Counted from the stretch's first letter, positions 1 to 5,779 are shown. The stretch is DNA of 5,779 bases from Lachnospiraceae bacterium UBA7012 (GCA_002449595.1 DJXE01000088.1:1-5779); one strand, 5' to 3'. The notes: generated from the letters alone by a model not told the origin. Numbers and translations are program-made.

Positions 1-1217
1 GACGCTCCGCTGATCTCTTCAAATATAATGTCGCTGCCAACCATCTTGCATGGCGCGATCTCGAGCTGCCCGCCCTGATAGCGGTCGCACAGCTTCGCGT
101 ACGACTCCTGCATGCGCGCGACGTGGGCCTGCGCCTCCGTCGTGACCGGCGTCTTGACGACTTCGGAGCCGTCCCGCAGCAGCGTGCAGATCCGGTACTC
201 GGGTGCGCGGTCGTTCGAATACTTCGCGTAATACACCGGCAGCGGCTGGCCGATCACGACCTCGTAGGAGTTCGAAAAGATCGGGTAGAGACCATCCTGG
301 ATCGCGGCGCGGTAAGATCTTTTCTCATCAAAGAGAAGAAGCCGGTCGTGGTCGAAGTTGCGGATGTTCTCGGTCAGCTCGTCCGGGTACGGGAGCCGGC
401 GGTCGGAGTACAGCGCGGACATGAACTTGTAGTCCGGGTACGGATAGTAGAATGTGTAGTCGTCGAAGCCGCTCTTCTTCAGCTTCTCTTCGAGCGCGGG
501 CCGGGAAAAGGTTCTCGCCGGGCTCTCCGCGTTCGGATAGCCCTCGATGCCGTCGAAGTAGCGCGCCGAGTGGTCTTCCCTGCTGCCGGCGAAGTACTTC
601 ATGCCGAGGCGGTTCTCGATCGCGACGACGATGCGGCCGGTGATGACCTCGCGCCCGTCCGCCGCGGTCTCGCGCTTCAAATGCTTTTTTATGAGCTGCA
701 GCTCCTTCGTGAACGGATCGTCCGCGCCGGAGAGGTAGCTGCCCGCGTACTCGAGCACGCCGATGAGGAAAATGTAGTCGTAATCATCATCCAGATGCGG
801 CTCAATGTCCTGGAAATTGCCGACGCGGATCGTGACGTTGTCCCTGTCGCGGTTCCGGTAGGCGTTGATGAGCGAGCGCTGCTTAGAGAGGTCGACGCAC
901 GTCACTTCCCGCACTTTCGGGGCGAGGCGCTCTGCGATCGCGCCCGGGCCGGCGCCGATGTCCAGCACCTTCTCGCTGCCCGTAAACGGGATCCAGTCCA
1001 CAATGTTGCCGCGGATGCCGGAGAGGTGATAGAGGGTGGGCCAGTCCTTTTTCCCGCGGATGACGCGCTCAAAGTCCTCCCGCGGCGTTTCCTTCACGAT
1101 GTCCAGCAGTTCCTGCTCGACTTCGCCGTCGCAGTAGAGGTCCTCCCCGGGGTAATATGTGAGATCCAGCGTCACGCCGCCGATCTGTTCTGTCTTGTTC
1201 GCGTTCTGGTTAGGCAT
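1..1217 (-). CDS. SAM-dependent methyltransferase with a kinase-like second module, 3' end outside window
   Basis: The first 405 codons are present and the frame stays open to the window edge, so the C-terminus is missing. Residues about 65-260 form a class I SAM methyltransferase. Motif I is VLDIGAGPG (84-92), the acidic residue after strand 2 is Asp109 in VTCVDLS, and a YDYIFLIGVLEYAG stretch (146-159) and GRIVVAIEN (194-202) follow. Residues about 183-193 look like a small insertion ahead of that last strand. From about residue 313 a second module begins. It has strands, a VVK (353-355) that could be a nucleotide-binding lysine, a helix with acidic residues, then a hydrophobic strand ending IIFEEISG. 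This resembles the N-lobe of a kinase or phosphotransferase fold, but its catalytic loop would lie beyond the edge. The ATG is 2 nt after the wzt stop, suggesting translational coupling. By context it probably acts in the cytoplasm on the growing glycan. The acceptor is unknown. The methyltransferase call is firm; the kinase-like call and any WbdD-like role are inference. Confidence 0.85.
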   Translation of the reverse strand, partial: MPNQNANKTEQIGGVTLDLTYYPGEDLYCDGEVEQELLDIVKETPREDFERVIRGKKDWPTLYHLSGIRGNIVDWIPFTGSEKVLDIGAGPGAIAERLAPKVREVTCVDLSKQRSLINAYRNRDRDNVTIRVGNFQDIEPHLDDDYDYIFLIGVLEYAGSYLSGADDPFTKELQLIKKHLKRETAADGREVITGRIVVAIENRLGMKYFAGSREDHSARYFDGIEGYPNAESPARTFSRPALEEKLKKSGFDDYTFYYPYPDYKFMSALYSDRRLPYPDELTENIRNFDHDRLLLFDEKRSYRAAIQDGLYPIFSNSYEVVIGQPLPVYYAKYSNDRAPEYRICTLLRDGSEVVKTPVTTEAQAHVARMQESYAKLCDRYQGGQLEIAPCKMVGSDIIFEEISGA

Positions 1218-1232
1218 GCTCAGCTCACTTCC
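1218..1232 (-). promoter_or_regulatory. methyltransferase ribosome binding site inside wzt end
   Basis: GGAAG (1232-1228) lies 10 nt before the methyltransferase ATG and is part of the final codons of wzt. The TGA of wzt and the ATG are 2 nt apart. The arrangement favours translational coupling and near-equal output of the ATPase and the methyltransferase. Confidence 0.55.
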
Positions 1233-2629
1233 ACGACGCTGTTCATGTCGTAGTAGCCGACCGTGTTCTTGTCGGAGACCACCGTCAGGTTCATGACGTC
1301 GTACAGCCTGTGGTAGACCGTAAAGTTCTCCTGCTCAAAGCCCGTGACGCCGAGCGAGATCAGGTACTCTCCGCCCTGCAGGTCGATCTTCTGGCGGAAG
1401 GTGATGTGCTTCTTCTCGCCTGCTTTTACGGGGTCGAGAAAAGCCTTTTCCGCCATCGTGTTTGTTCCTGTAATTTCAACGCCTTGCACGTTCTTGATGG
1501 AGAGCGCGAAGATCGGCGCCGGGATATCCTCGTGGATCTCGACGTCCATGAAAAACGTGCACTCCGCCCCCTTGAGCACCGTGCTGTTCGGGCGGCCCTT
1601 GTCGTCGTACATGCCGAAGCCCGTGATCTCCGCCTTGCGGGATCCGTACTCCAGCGTCTCGGTGTTGCGGGCGACGGTGTCGGGCTGATTGCCGCTGCTG
1701 CCTGCTGCGCCGCTGCCGTCTGCTGCGCCGCTGCTGCTTTGTTCGCCGGATTTTTCATCGCCGGCCTGCGCTGCGCCATCTTTGCTCTGGCCGCCGGCTG
1801 CCTCCGCGCCCTGCGCACCTTCTGCGTTCTTCGTGCCAGCGCCCTGCTCCGCATCAGGATTGTGCTGTGCCGCATCCGGATCCGTCGCGAACTGCCCGAC
1901 CAGGACCTGCTTATACAGGTCGATCATATCCTTCGGGCTGCCCTCGCCGAGCTTGTGTCCCTGGTTTAAGAGCACGACGCGGTCGCAGTACTTGCTGATG
2001 CTGGAGAGGTCGTGGCTCACGAAAAGGACGGTCTTGCCCGCCTTCTTGAAGTCTTCGAACTTGTGATAGCACTTCGCCTGGAAAAACACGTCGCCGACCG
2101 ACAGCGCCTCATCCACGATGAGGATCTCGGGGTCGATGTTGATCGCCACGGCGAAAGCGAGCCGCATGAACATGCCGCTCGAGTAGGTCTTGACCGGCTG
2201 GTAAACGTACTCGCCGATGTCCGCGAACTCGAGGATGTCGTCCATCTTCTCCTCGATCTCCTTCTCGGAGAAGCCGATCATCGTGCCGTTCAGGTAGATG
2301 TTGTCGATGCCGTTGTACTCCATGTTGAAGCCGGCGCCGAGCTCTAAAAGCGCGGAGATCCGGCCGTTCACCTCGACCTCGCCTTTCGTCGCCGAGAGGA
2401 CCCCGGTGATGATCTTCAGGATCGTCGACTTGCCGGAGCCGTTCGTGCCGATGATGCCGACCGTCTCGCCGCGGCGAATCTCCAGGCTGATGTCGTCCAG
2501 CGCCAGATGCTCCGTGTAGCGCGGCTTCTTTGACAGGTGCAGCGCGTCGATCACGCGGTCGCGGTTGTGCTCGTAGAGTTTGTATTTTTTTTGCAGATGA
2601 GAAACACGTATTGCGGTGTTGTTGTCCAT
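1220..2629 (-). CDS. wzt: polysaccharide ABC exporter, ATP-binding subunit with C-terminal glycan-binding-type domain
   Basis: This 469-residue cytoplasmic ATPase would power export of a lipid-linked polysaccharide through Wzm. The nucleotide-binding domain covers about 1-245. It has Walker A GTNGSGKST (61-69), the LELGAGF segment typical of O-antigen and teichoic acid exporters (95-101), signature YSSGMFMRLAF (149-159), Walker B ILIVDEAL (169-176) and H-loop SHD (205-207). The stretch between the first strand and LALDDIS (about 14-47) corresponds to the extended loop seen in this family. Residues about 248-319 are a low-complexity linker of Ala, Gly, Ser, Gln, Asp and Glu with no aromatic residues and no Leu, Ile or Met. 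Residues about 323-469 match the Wzt C-terminal beta-sandwich (YGSRKAEI, LSIKNVQGVEITGTNTM, GGEYLISLGV), which in E. coli O8/O9a binds the modified end of the chain. The ATG is preceded by AAGGAA at 5 nt spacing. The two-domain layout argues against a plain TagH. An A8 run lies in codons 13-15. Confidence 0.93.
   Translation of the reverse strand: MDNNTAIRVSHLQKKYKLYEHNRDRVIDALHLSKKPRYTEHLALDDISLEIRRGETVGIIGTNGSGKSTILKIITGVLSATKGEVEVNGRISALLELGAGFNMEYNGIDNIYLNGTMIGFSEKEIEEKMDDILEFADIGEYVYQPVKTYSSGMFMRLAFAVAINIDPEILIVDEALSVGDVFFQAKCYHKFEDFKKAGKTVLFVSHDLSSISKYCDRVVLLNQGHKLGEGSPKDMIDLYKQVLVGQFATDPDAAQHNPDAEQGAGTKNAEGAQGAEAAGGQSKDGAAQAGDEKSGEQSSSGAADGSGAAGSSGNQPDTVARNTETLEYGSRKAEITGFGMYDDKGRPNSTVLKGAECTFFMDVEIHEDIPAPIFALSIKNVQGVEITGTNTMAEKAFLDPVKAGEKKHITFRQKIDLQGGEYLISLGVTGFEQENFTVYHRLYDVMNLTVVSDKNTVGYYDMNSVVEVS
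1702..1737 (-). repeat. wzt: in-frame 18-bp tandem repeat in the wzt linker
   Basis: Two adjacent 18-base units (1702-1719 and 1720-1737) share their first 15 bases and 16 of 18 overall. They encode six-residue units of the form SGAADG and SGAAGS within the disordered linker of Wzt. Because the unit is a multiple of three, gain or loss would change linker length without a frameshift. Confidence 0.7.
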
Positions 2630-2658
2630 GCCGGTTCCTTATTGATAGTGTTTAAAGT

Positions 2659-2679
2659 CTGATCATGCAAGCATGACAG
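2659..2679. repeat. near-perfect palindrome in the wzm-wzt spacer
   Basis: TCATGC (2663-2668) and GCATGA (2671-2676) flank a 2 nt centre, and outer CTG (2659-2661) and CAG (2677-2679) extend the symmetry with one unpaired base at 2662. It sits about 30-50 nt upstream of the wzt start. The centre is too tight for a standard hairpin loop unless inner pairs open, and no U-tract follows. A protein-binding palindrome or a weak RNA stem are both possible. Confidence 0.45.
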
Positions 2680-2702
2680 CCACGCTGCCGCTTGATGACG
2701 CT

Positions 2703-3734
2703 TTATAAGACGTCCGCGAACTGCGGCTTAAGTCTCTTAAAGATCAGCGAACCGAGAATGAAGATCAGCACGGTCACGATCCAGAAATACGTCGACGAAT
2801 AAAAGTGCTCGAAAAACCACGAATCCCCGTAGATCGAGGTTCTGAAGCCCTCGACGATGTAGGTCAGCGGGTTGAGCTTCACGATCCACTTCTTGCTGTC
2901 GTCGAACATCGCGATGTTCCAGAGGATCGGCGTCGCCCAGATCCCGACCTGCAGCATGATGCCGATCATCTGCTGAAGATCGCGGAAAAAGATCACGATC
3001 GAGCTCGTCGCATAGCACATGCCGAGCACGAGCACGAACTCACATGCCGAATAATACAGGATCTGCGTCGTGTAGATCGTGGGCGTGTAGCCATACAGGA
3101 TCGCGATCACGAGCAGCACGGCCGTGAAGAACAGATGCACGAACCACGCCGCGATGATCTTGATCATGGGAAGGATGCTGATCTTGAACACGACCTTTTT
3201 CACAAGGTAGTTGTACTCCAGGAGCGCGCTCGTCCCGCCGGAGATCGCGTCCGAGAAGAAAAACCACGGTACCAGGCCGCTCGTCAGAAACAGCACATAG
3301 GGCACTTCGACGCCCTCGCGCACGAACTGCCGCGACGACCCGAAGATCTTGTCGAACACGAACCAGTACATCAGCACCGTGATGATCGGCGGCACCAGCG
3401 CCCAGATCACGCCGAGGTAGGAACCGGCGTAGCGCTTGCGGAAGTCGTTTTTCGACAGGCGGATGATCAGTCTTCTGTTTTGGAAAAGCTCTACCGGCAG
3501 CGTCGTGAGCAGATCATAAAATATAGTGAATACGGTCGTCACGAGCGCCAGCATAAGGCACCCGGAGATGCTCTTGAGCCGCGTCGTGTCCGGGTCTTCC
3601 AGAGGATTCTTGTGCAGGATGAGCGCCGTCGCAAGGAGCAGCGCCACCATCCAGAAGACCGTAATTACAAACGGCTTCCACTTCCTCGGTAAGGTCTCCG
3701 GGCGGGCGGCTCTGTCTTTTTTATTTGTGCGCAT
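2703..3734 (-). CDS. wzm: polysaccharide ABC exporter, membrane permease subunit
   Basis: This 343-residue ABC-2 family integral membrane protein would form the channel that moves the undecaprenyl-linked glycan across the cytoplasmic membrane, driven by Wzt. The family core starts near residue 88 with an amphipathic stretch and the motif RKRYAGSYLGVIWALVPP (99-116). Hydrophobic segments follow at about 107-127, 145-161, 186-212, 224-250, 256-274 and 315-333. The conserved NPLTYIVEGFR (288-298) lies before the last segment. Ahead of the core is an extra N-terminal part of about 85 residues with two more hydrophobic segments (about 22-40 and 55-76), which the usual Wzm of about 260 residues lacks. 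The start lies inside the end of rfbC (14 nt overlap), so translation is probably coupled. The next in-frame Met (29) would cut the first hydrophobic segment, so the first ATG is preferred. A TagG-like teichoic acid permease is the main alternative; the Wzt tail favours Wzm. Confidence 0.92.
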   Translation of the reverse strand: MRTNKKDRAARPETLPRKWKPFVITVFWMVALLLATALILHKNPLEDPDTTRLKSISGCLMLALVTTVFTIFYDLLTTLPVELFQNRRLIIRLSKNDFRKRYAGSYLGVIWALVPPIITVLMYWFVFDKIFGSSRQFVREGVEVPYVLFLTSGLVPWFFFSDAISGGTSALLEYNYLVKKVVFKISILPMIKIIAAWFVHLFFTAVLLVIAILYGYTPTIYTTQILYYSACEFVLVLGMCYATSSIVIFFRDLQQMIGIMLQVGIWATPILWNIAMFDDSKKWIVKLNPLTYIVEGFRTSIYGDSWFFEHFYSSTYFWIVTVLIFILGSLIFKRLKPQFADVL

Positions 3735-4275
3735 AGTCCTTCAGCCCCGGCCACTTCTGGTCTTTCTCGGAAAGGATCAGTTCCACGCCCTCCTGGAACG
3801 GCCACTCGATGCCGATCTCGGGGTCGTCAAAGCGGATGCCGCCCTCGTCGTTCGGATGATAGAAGTCCGTGCACTTGTAGGTGAACTCGGCAATATCGGA
3901 GAGCACGAGGAAGCCGTGCGCGAAGTTCTTCGGGATGAAGAACTGCTTCTTGTTCTCTGCGGAAAGCAGGACGCCGAACCACTGGCCGAACGTCTCGGAG
4001 CCTTCCCTGAGGTCGACCGCCACGTCAAACACTTCCCCGCGCACCACGCGGACCAGCTTGTCCTGCGGGAAGTTGATCTGATAATGCAGCCCGCGCAGCA
4101 CGCCTCTTCTGCTCGACGACTGGTTGTCCTGCACGAAATTCTCCGGCATTCCCGCCGCGGCAAAATCCTTCTGCTGCCACGTCTCCATGAAATAGCCCCG
4201 CTCGTCTCCGAACACCTGGGGCGTGATGACCTTCAGACCTTCAATGTGGCAGGTCTCTACCTGTATCTTTCCCAT
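3721..4275 (-). CDS. rfbC: dTDP-4-dehydrorhamnose 3,5-epimerase
   Basis: This cytoplasmic enzyme (RmlC) epimerises C3 and C5 of dTDP-4-dehydro-6-deoxy-D-glucose to give dTDP-4-dehydro-L-rhamnose, the third step to dTDP-L-rhamnose. At 184 residues it has the usual length. Visible family motifs in cupin order are DERGYFMETW (24-33), QDNQSSSRRGVLRGLHYQ (49-66) with the catalytic-base His64, VFDVAVDLR (82-90), FFIPKNFAHGF (112-122), FTYKC with the conserved Tyr133, and LSEKD (168-172), whose Asp172 matches the aspartate that pairs with the active-site His in characterised RmlC proteins. No key residue appears missing. The start is supported by AGGAG 7 nt upstream. The stop codon overlaps the beginning of wzm. 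It follows rfbA after a 135 nt spacer, so all three genes are likely co-transcribed, though that spacer could hold a regulatory element. Confidence 0.96.
   Translation of the reverse strand: MGKIQVETCHIEGLKVITPQVFGDERGYFMETWQQKDFAAAGMPENFVQDNQSSSRRGVLRGLHYQINFPQDKLVRVVRGEVFDVAVDLREGSETFGQWFGVLLSAENKKQFFIPKNFAHGFLVLSDIAEFTYKCTDFYHPNDEGGIRFDDPEIGIEWPFQEGVELILSEKDQKWPGLKDYAHK
3735..3741 (-). promoter_or_regulatory. wzm ribosome binding site, short spacing, inside rfbC
   Basis: AAGGA (3741-3737, read on the minus strand) sits only 2 nt before the wzm ATG, closer than the usual 5-9 nt, and lies within the last codons of rfbC. With the 14 nt gene overlap this suggests wzm relies on ribosomes finishing rfbC. 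No better in-frame start with a well-spaced site was seen downstream before the first membrane segment. Confidence 0.5.
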
Positions 4276-4287
4276 GCATCTACTCCT
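4276..4287 (-). promoter_or_regulatory. rfbC ribosome binding site deciding between two overlapping ATGs
   Basis: AGGAG (4287-4283) is 7 nt from the ATG at 4275, which opens the RmlC frame. A second ATG at 4279 is 3 nt from the site but is in another frame, so 4275 is the start. Confidence 0.75.
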
Positions 4288-4292
4288 GTATG

Positions 4293-4341
4293 TATCTGGT
4301 TTATGGCCGGCGTGTTGTACCGGTTGATCTATTATCTGGTT
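4293..4341. repeat. 9-bp direct repeat, TATCTGGTT, 40 bp apart
   Basis: The same nine bases occur at 4293-4301 and 4333-4341, in the spacer just upstream of rfbC. The start-to-start distance of 40 bp is close to four helical turns, which would put both copies on one DNA face. Nine-base repeats can arise by chance, so this is only a candidate protein-binding pair. Confidence 0.3.
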
Positions 4342-4360
4342 ACTGCGTCGTTTTAGCCTG

Positions 4361-4407
4361 TTACGGTTACGGTTATGCCGTAATCGCCTTCAGGTTATCG
4401 CTTACGG
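4361..4407. repeat. short TTACGG repeats with a small hairpin, rfbA-rfbC spacer
   Basis: TTACGG occurs at 4361-4366, 4367-4372 and 4402-4407, and its inverse CCGTAA at 4378-4383. The copies at 4367 and 4378 can form a 6 bp stem with a 5 nt loop in the transcript just after the rfbA stop. No run of U follows on the minus strand, so it is not a standard intrinsic terminator. Its role is unknown; it could protect a 3' end or be the remnant of a degenerate repeat. Confidence 0.5.
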
Positions 4408-4410
4408 CTG

Positions 4411-5280
4411 TTATAGTCCCTCGGCGATTTCCTTGAGGTATTTTCCATATGCTGTTTTCAGCAGCGGCTCCGCGAGTGCGGACAGCTGCTCCGCGGAAAT
4501 ATATCCCTTCTTGTAGGCGATCTCCTCGATGCAGGAGATGTACAGACCCTGGCGCTTCTGAAATGCTGCGACGAAGTCGGCCGCGTCCAAAAGGTCGTCG
4601 TGGTTGCCCGTATCCAGCCATGCAAAGCCGCGCCCCAGCGTCTCCACGTGGAGCGTGCCGCGGCGGAGGTACTCGTTGTTGATGCTCGTGATCTCGATCT
4701 CGCCGCGCGCGGAAGGCTTGACGTTCTTCGCGATCTCCACGACGTCGTTGTCGTAGAAGTAAAGTCCCGGTACCGCGTAATTGCTCTTCGGGTGCTCGGG
4801 CTTCTCCTCGATCGAAAGGGCCATGCCGTTTTCGTCAAATTCGACGACGCCGTACTCTCTCGGGTCGCGCACGTAGTAGCCGAAGATCGTGGCTCCTTCC
4901 GTGCGGCTCGCCGCCGCGACGAGGACCTTCTGGAAGCTCTGTCCGTAGAAGATGTTGTCGCCGAGGACCAGCGCGCAGGAATCGCCGCCGATGAAATCAG
5001 AACCGATGATAAAAGCATCTGCCAGGCCTCGCGGCTTGTCCTGAATGCGATATGTGAACGACAGGCCGAGCTGGCTGCCGTCGCCGAGCAGTTCCTCAAA
5101 GACAGGCAGGTCCCTGGGCGTCGAGATGATCAGGATGTCGCGGATCCCCGCCAGCATCAGCGTGGACAGCGGATAATAGATCATCGGCTTGTCGTAGACC
5201 GGAAGGATCTGCTTGGACACCGCCTTCGTCAGCGGGTAAAGCCTCGTGCCGCTCCCGCCTGCCAGAATGATTCCCTTCAT
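4411..5280 (-). CDS. rfbA: glucose-1-phosphate thymidylyltransferase
   Basis: This cytoplasmic enzyme (RmlA) joins dTTP and glucose 1-phosphate to form dTDP-glucose, the first and feedback-controlled step of the dTDP-rhamnose pathway. The 289-residue length is typical. The nucleotide-binding signature [11 protein letters not shown] (8-18) is at the N-terminus, followed by [18 protein letters not shown] (22-39), [11 protein letters not shown] (80-90), the metal-binding aspartate in LGDN (106-109), REYGVVEF (141-148), EEKP (158-161) and WLDTG (221-225). All expected catalytic and substrate-contact motifs are intact. The C-terminal helical part (about 235-289) matches the short-form enzyme of rfb loci and lacks the extension of the long-form homologues. 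AGGAG lies 7 nt before the ATG, and the gene starts 16 nt after the rfbB stop, which fits one operon. Its product is the substrate of RfbB next door. Confidence 0.97.
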   Translation of the reverse strand: MKGIILAGGSGTRLYPLTKAVSKQILPVYDKPMIYYPLSTLMLAGIRDILIISTPRDLPVFEELLGDGSQLGLSFTYRIQDKPRGLADAFIIGSDFIGGDSCALVLGDNIFYGQSFQKVLVAAASRTEGATIFGYYVRDPREYGVVEFDENGMALSIEEKPEHPKSNYAVPGLYFYDNDVVEIAKNVKPSARGEIEITSINNEYLRRGTLHVETLGRGFAWLDTGNHDDLLDAADFVAAFQKRQGLYISCIEEIAYKKGYISAEQLSALAEPLLKTAYGKYLKEIAEGL

Positions 5281-5292
5281 GTGAGATCTCCT
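5281..5292 (-). promoter_or_regulatory. rfbA ribosome binding site
   Basis: AGGAG (5292-5288) with a 7 nt spacer precedes the rfbA ATG and lies within the 16 nt gap after the rfbB stop. It confirms the start that gives MKGIILAGG, the expected RmlA N-terminus. Confidence 0.75.
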
Positions 5293-5296
5293 ATAA

Positions 5297-5779
5297 TCAA
5301 ATCTTGTACATCTTTTCGTAGTATCTCTGATAGTCTCCGCTCGTCACATGCTCCATCCACTCGGGATGCGCAAAGTACCAGCGGATCGTTCTGCGGATGC
5401 CCTCACGGAACATCGTGTCGGGCTCCCAGCCGATCTCGGCGCGGATCTTGTCCGGCGCGATCGCGTAGCGCCTGTCGTGGCCCTTTCTGTCCTGGACGTA
5501 AGTGATGAGATCCTCGGTCAGATGTGCTTTTCTCGGGTCGTCGTCCGGAAGCTCGTCGCGGAGGACGTCGATGATCGTCTTGACGATCTCGATGTTCTGC
5601 TTCTCGTTGTGGCCGCCGACGTTGTAGGTCTCGAAGAGGCGACCCTTTTCCTGCACCATGTCGATTGCCTTGCAGTGGTCTTCGACATACAGCCAGTCGC
5701 GGACGTTCTTTCCGTCGCCGTAGACGGGGAGCTTCTTGCCTTCCAGCGCGTTGTGGATCATCAGCGGGATCAGCTTCTC
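5297..5779 (-). CDS. rfbB: dTDP-glucose 4,6-dehydratase, C-terminal half only (5' end outside window)
   Basis: The frame is open to the right edge, leaving 160 C-terminal residues of a protein normally about 340 long. RmlB is an NAD-dependent short-chain dehydrogenase-type enzyme that converts dTDP-glucose to dTDP-4-dehydro-6-deoxy-glucose. The visible part is the substrate-binding half: [15 protein letters not shown] at the start, [20 protein letters not shown] (17-36 of the fragment), [18 protein letters not shown] (52-69), and [16 protein letters not shown] (92-107) with [10 protein letters not shown] (111-120). These are characteristic of RmlB rather than of UDP-glucose epimerases. The NAD-binding glycine motif and the YxxxK catalytic pair would be in the missing half and cannot be checked. 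The fragment is cut by the window, not evidently broken. An internal Met at 5761 is not the start, because family sequence continues upstream of it. Confidence 0.95.
   Translation of the reverse strand, partial: EKLIPLMIHNALEGKKLPVYGDGKNVRDWLYVEDHCKAIDMVQEKGRLFETYNVGGHNEKQNIEIVKTIIDVLRDELPDDDPRKAHLTEDLITYVQDRKGHDRRYAIAPDKIRAEIGWEPDTMFREGIRRTIRWYFAHPEWMEHVTSGDYQRYYEKMYKI

Noticed and set aside
123..1253. Long plus-strand open frame of 376 codons opposite the methyltransferase
   Set aside because: It is antisense to a protein with clear SAM-binding motifs, has an Arg/Val/Asp/Glu-rich composition typical of the reverse strand of GC-rich genes, and shows no recognisable domain.
2805..3692. Plus-strand open frame of 295 codons opposite wzm
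   Set aside because: It is highly charged (Arg, Asp, His, Glu, Gln) with no hydrophobic core, as expected from the complement of a membrane-protein gene. No supporting motif was seen.
3717..3723. A-rich slippery heptamer at the rfbC-wzm overlap as a programmed frameshift
   Set aside because: The A6G run is not in the phase needed for a -1 shift in wzm, and rfbC ends normally at full length with its own stop, so no fusion is needed.
1220..3734. Teichoic acid exporter TagGH instead of Wzm/Wzt
   Set aside because: The ATPase tail matches the Wzt C-terminal beta domain, and the genes sit beside rhamnose synthesis and a methyltransferase rather than teichoic acid genes. The nucleotide-binding domain alone cannot separate the two.
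4331..4336. GATAAT on the minus strand, upstream of rfbC, as a -10 box for an internal promoter
   Set aside because: No TTGACA-like hexamer is present at 16-18 bp upstream and there is no extended -10 TG, so the match is probably chance in an AT-richer spacer.
4367..4383. Intrinsic terminator after rfbA
   Set aside because: The 6 bp stem is weak and is not followed by a U-tract in the transcript direction.
4600..5505. Plus-strand open frame of 301 codons opposite rfbA and the end of rfbB
   Set aside because: It crosses two well-supported genes and their boundary, and its composition is that of a reverse-strand shadow.

Overview
This 5,779-base window is a GC-rich (mid to high 50s percent by eye) part of a cell-surface polysaccharide locus. 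It carries six genes, all on the minus strand, so transcription runs from high to low coordinates. In that order they are: the C-terminal half of dTDP-glucose 4,6-dehydratase (rfbB, cut by the right edge), glucose-1-phosphate thymidylyltransferase (rfbA), dTDP-4-dehydrorhamnose 3,5-epimerase (rfbC), an ABC-2 polysaccharide export permease (wzm), its ATPase with a C-terminal glycan-recognition-type domain (wzt), and a SAM-dependent methyltransferase with a further kinase-like start (cut by the left edge).

The organism is not fixed by the sequence. AGGAG-type ribosome binding sites, AAG/GAG-rich codon use, and the style of the rfbA and methyltransferase proteins suggest a GC-rich member of the Clostridia (Lachnospiraceae-like) or a related Gram-positive gut lineage. 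This is an inference from resemblance, not a search result.

Layout on the minus strand: rfbB ends and rfbA starts 16 nt later. A 134-135 nt spacer with short repeats (4276-4410) separates rfbA from rfbC. rfbC and wzm overlap by 14 nt. A 73 nt spacer with a near-perfect palindrome (2630-2702) precedes wzt. The methyltransferase starts 2 nt after the wzt stop. No stretch longer than 135 nt lacks a gene. I saw no RNA gene, mobile element, CRISPR array or convincing promoter or terminator.

Working together, RfbA, RfbB and RfbC make dTDP-4-dehydro-L-rhamnose; the reductase RfbD that would finish dTDP-L-rhamnose is not in the window. The sugar presumably feeds glycosyltransferases elsewhere in the locus that build a polymer on a lipid carrier in the cytoplasm. 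Wzm/Wzt would then flip the finished chain across the membrane. The methyltransferase, tightly coupled to a Wzt that has a carbohydrate-binding-type tail, suggests a cap-then-export mechanism: the chain end is methylated (perhaps also phosphorylated), growth stops, and Wzt recognises the cap. This is known for E. coli O8/O9a (WbdD with Wzt) and would be notable in a Gram-positive setting. That link is the most interesting hypothesis here.
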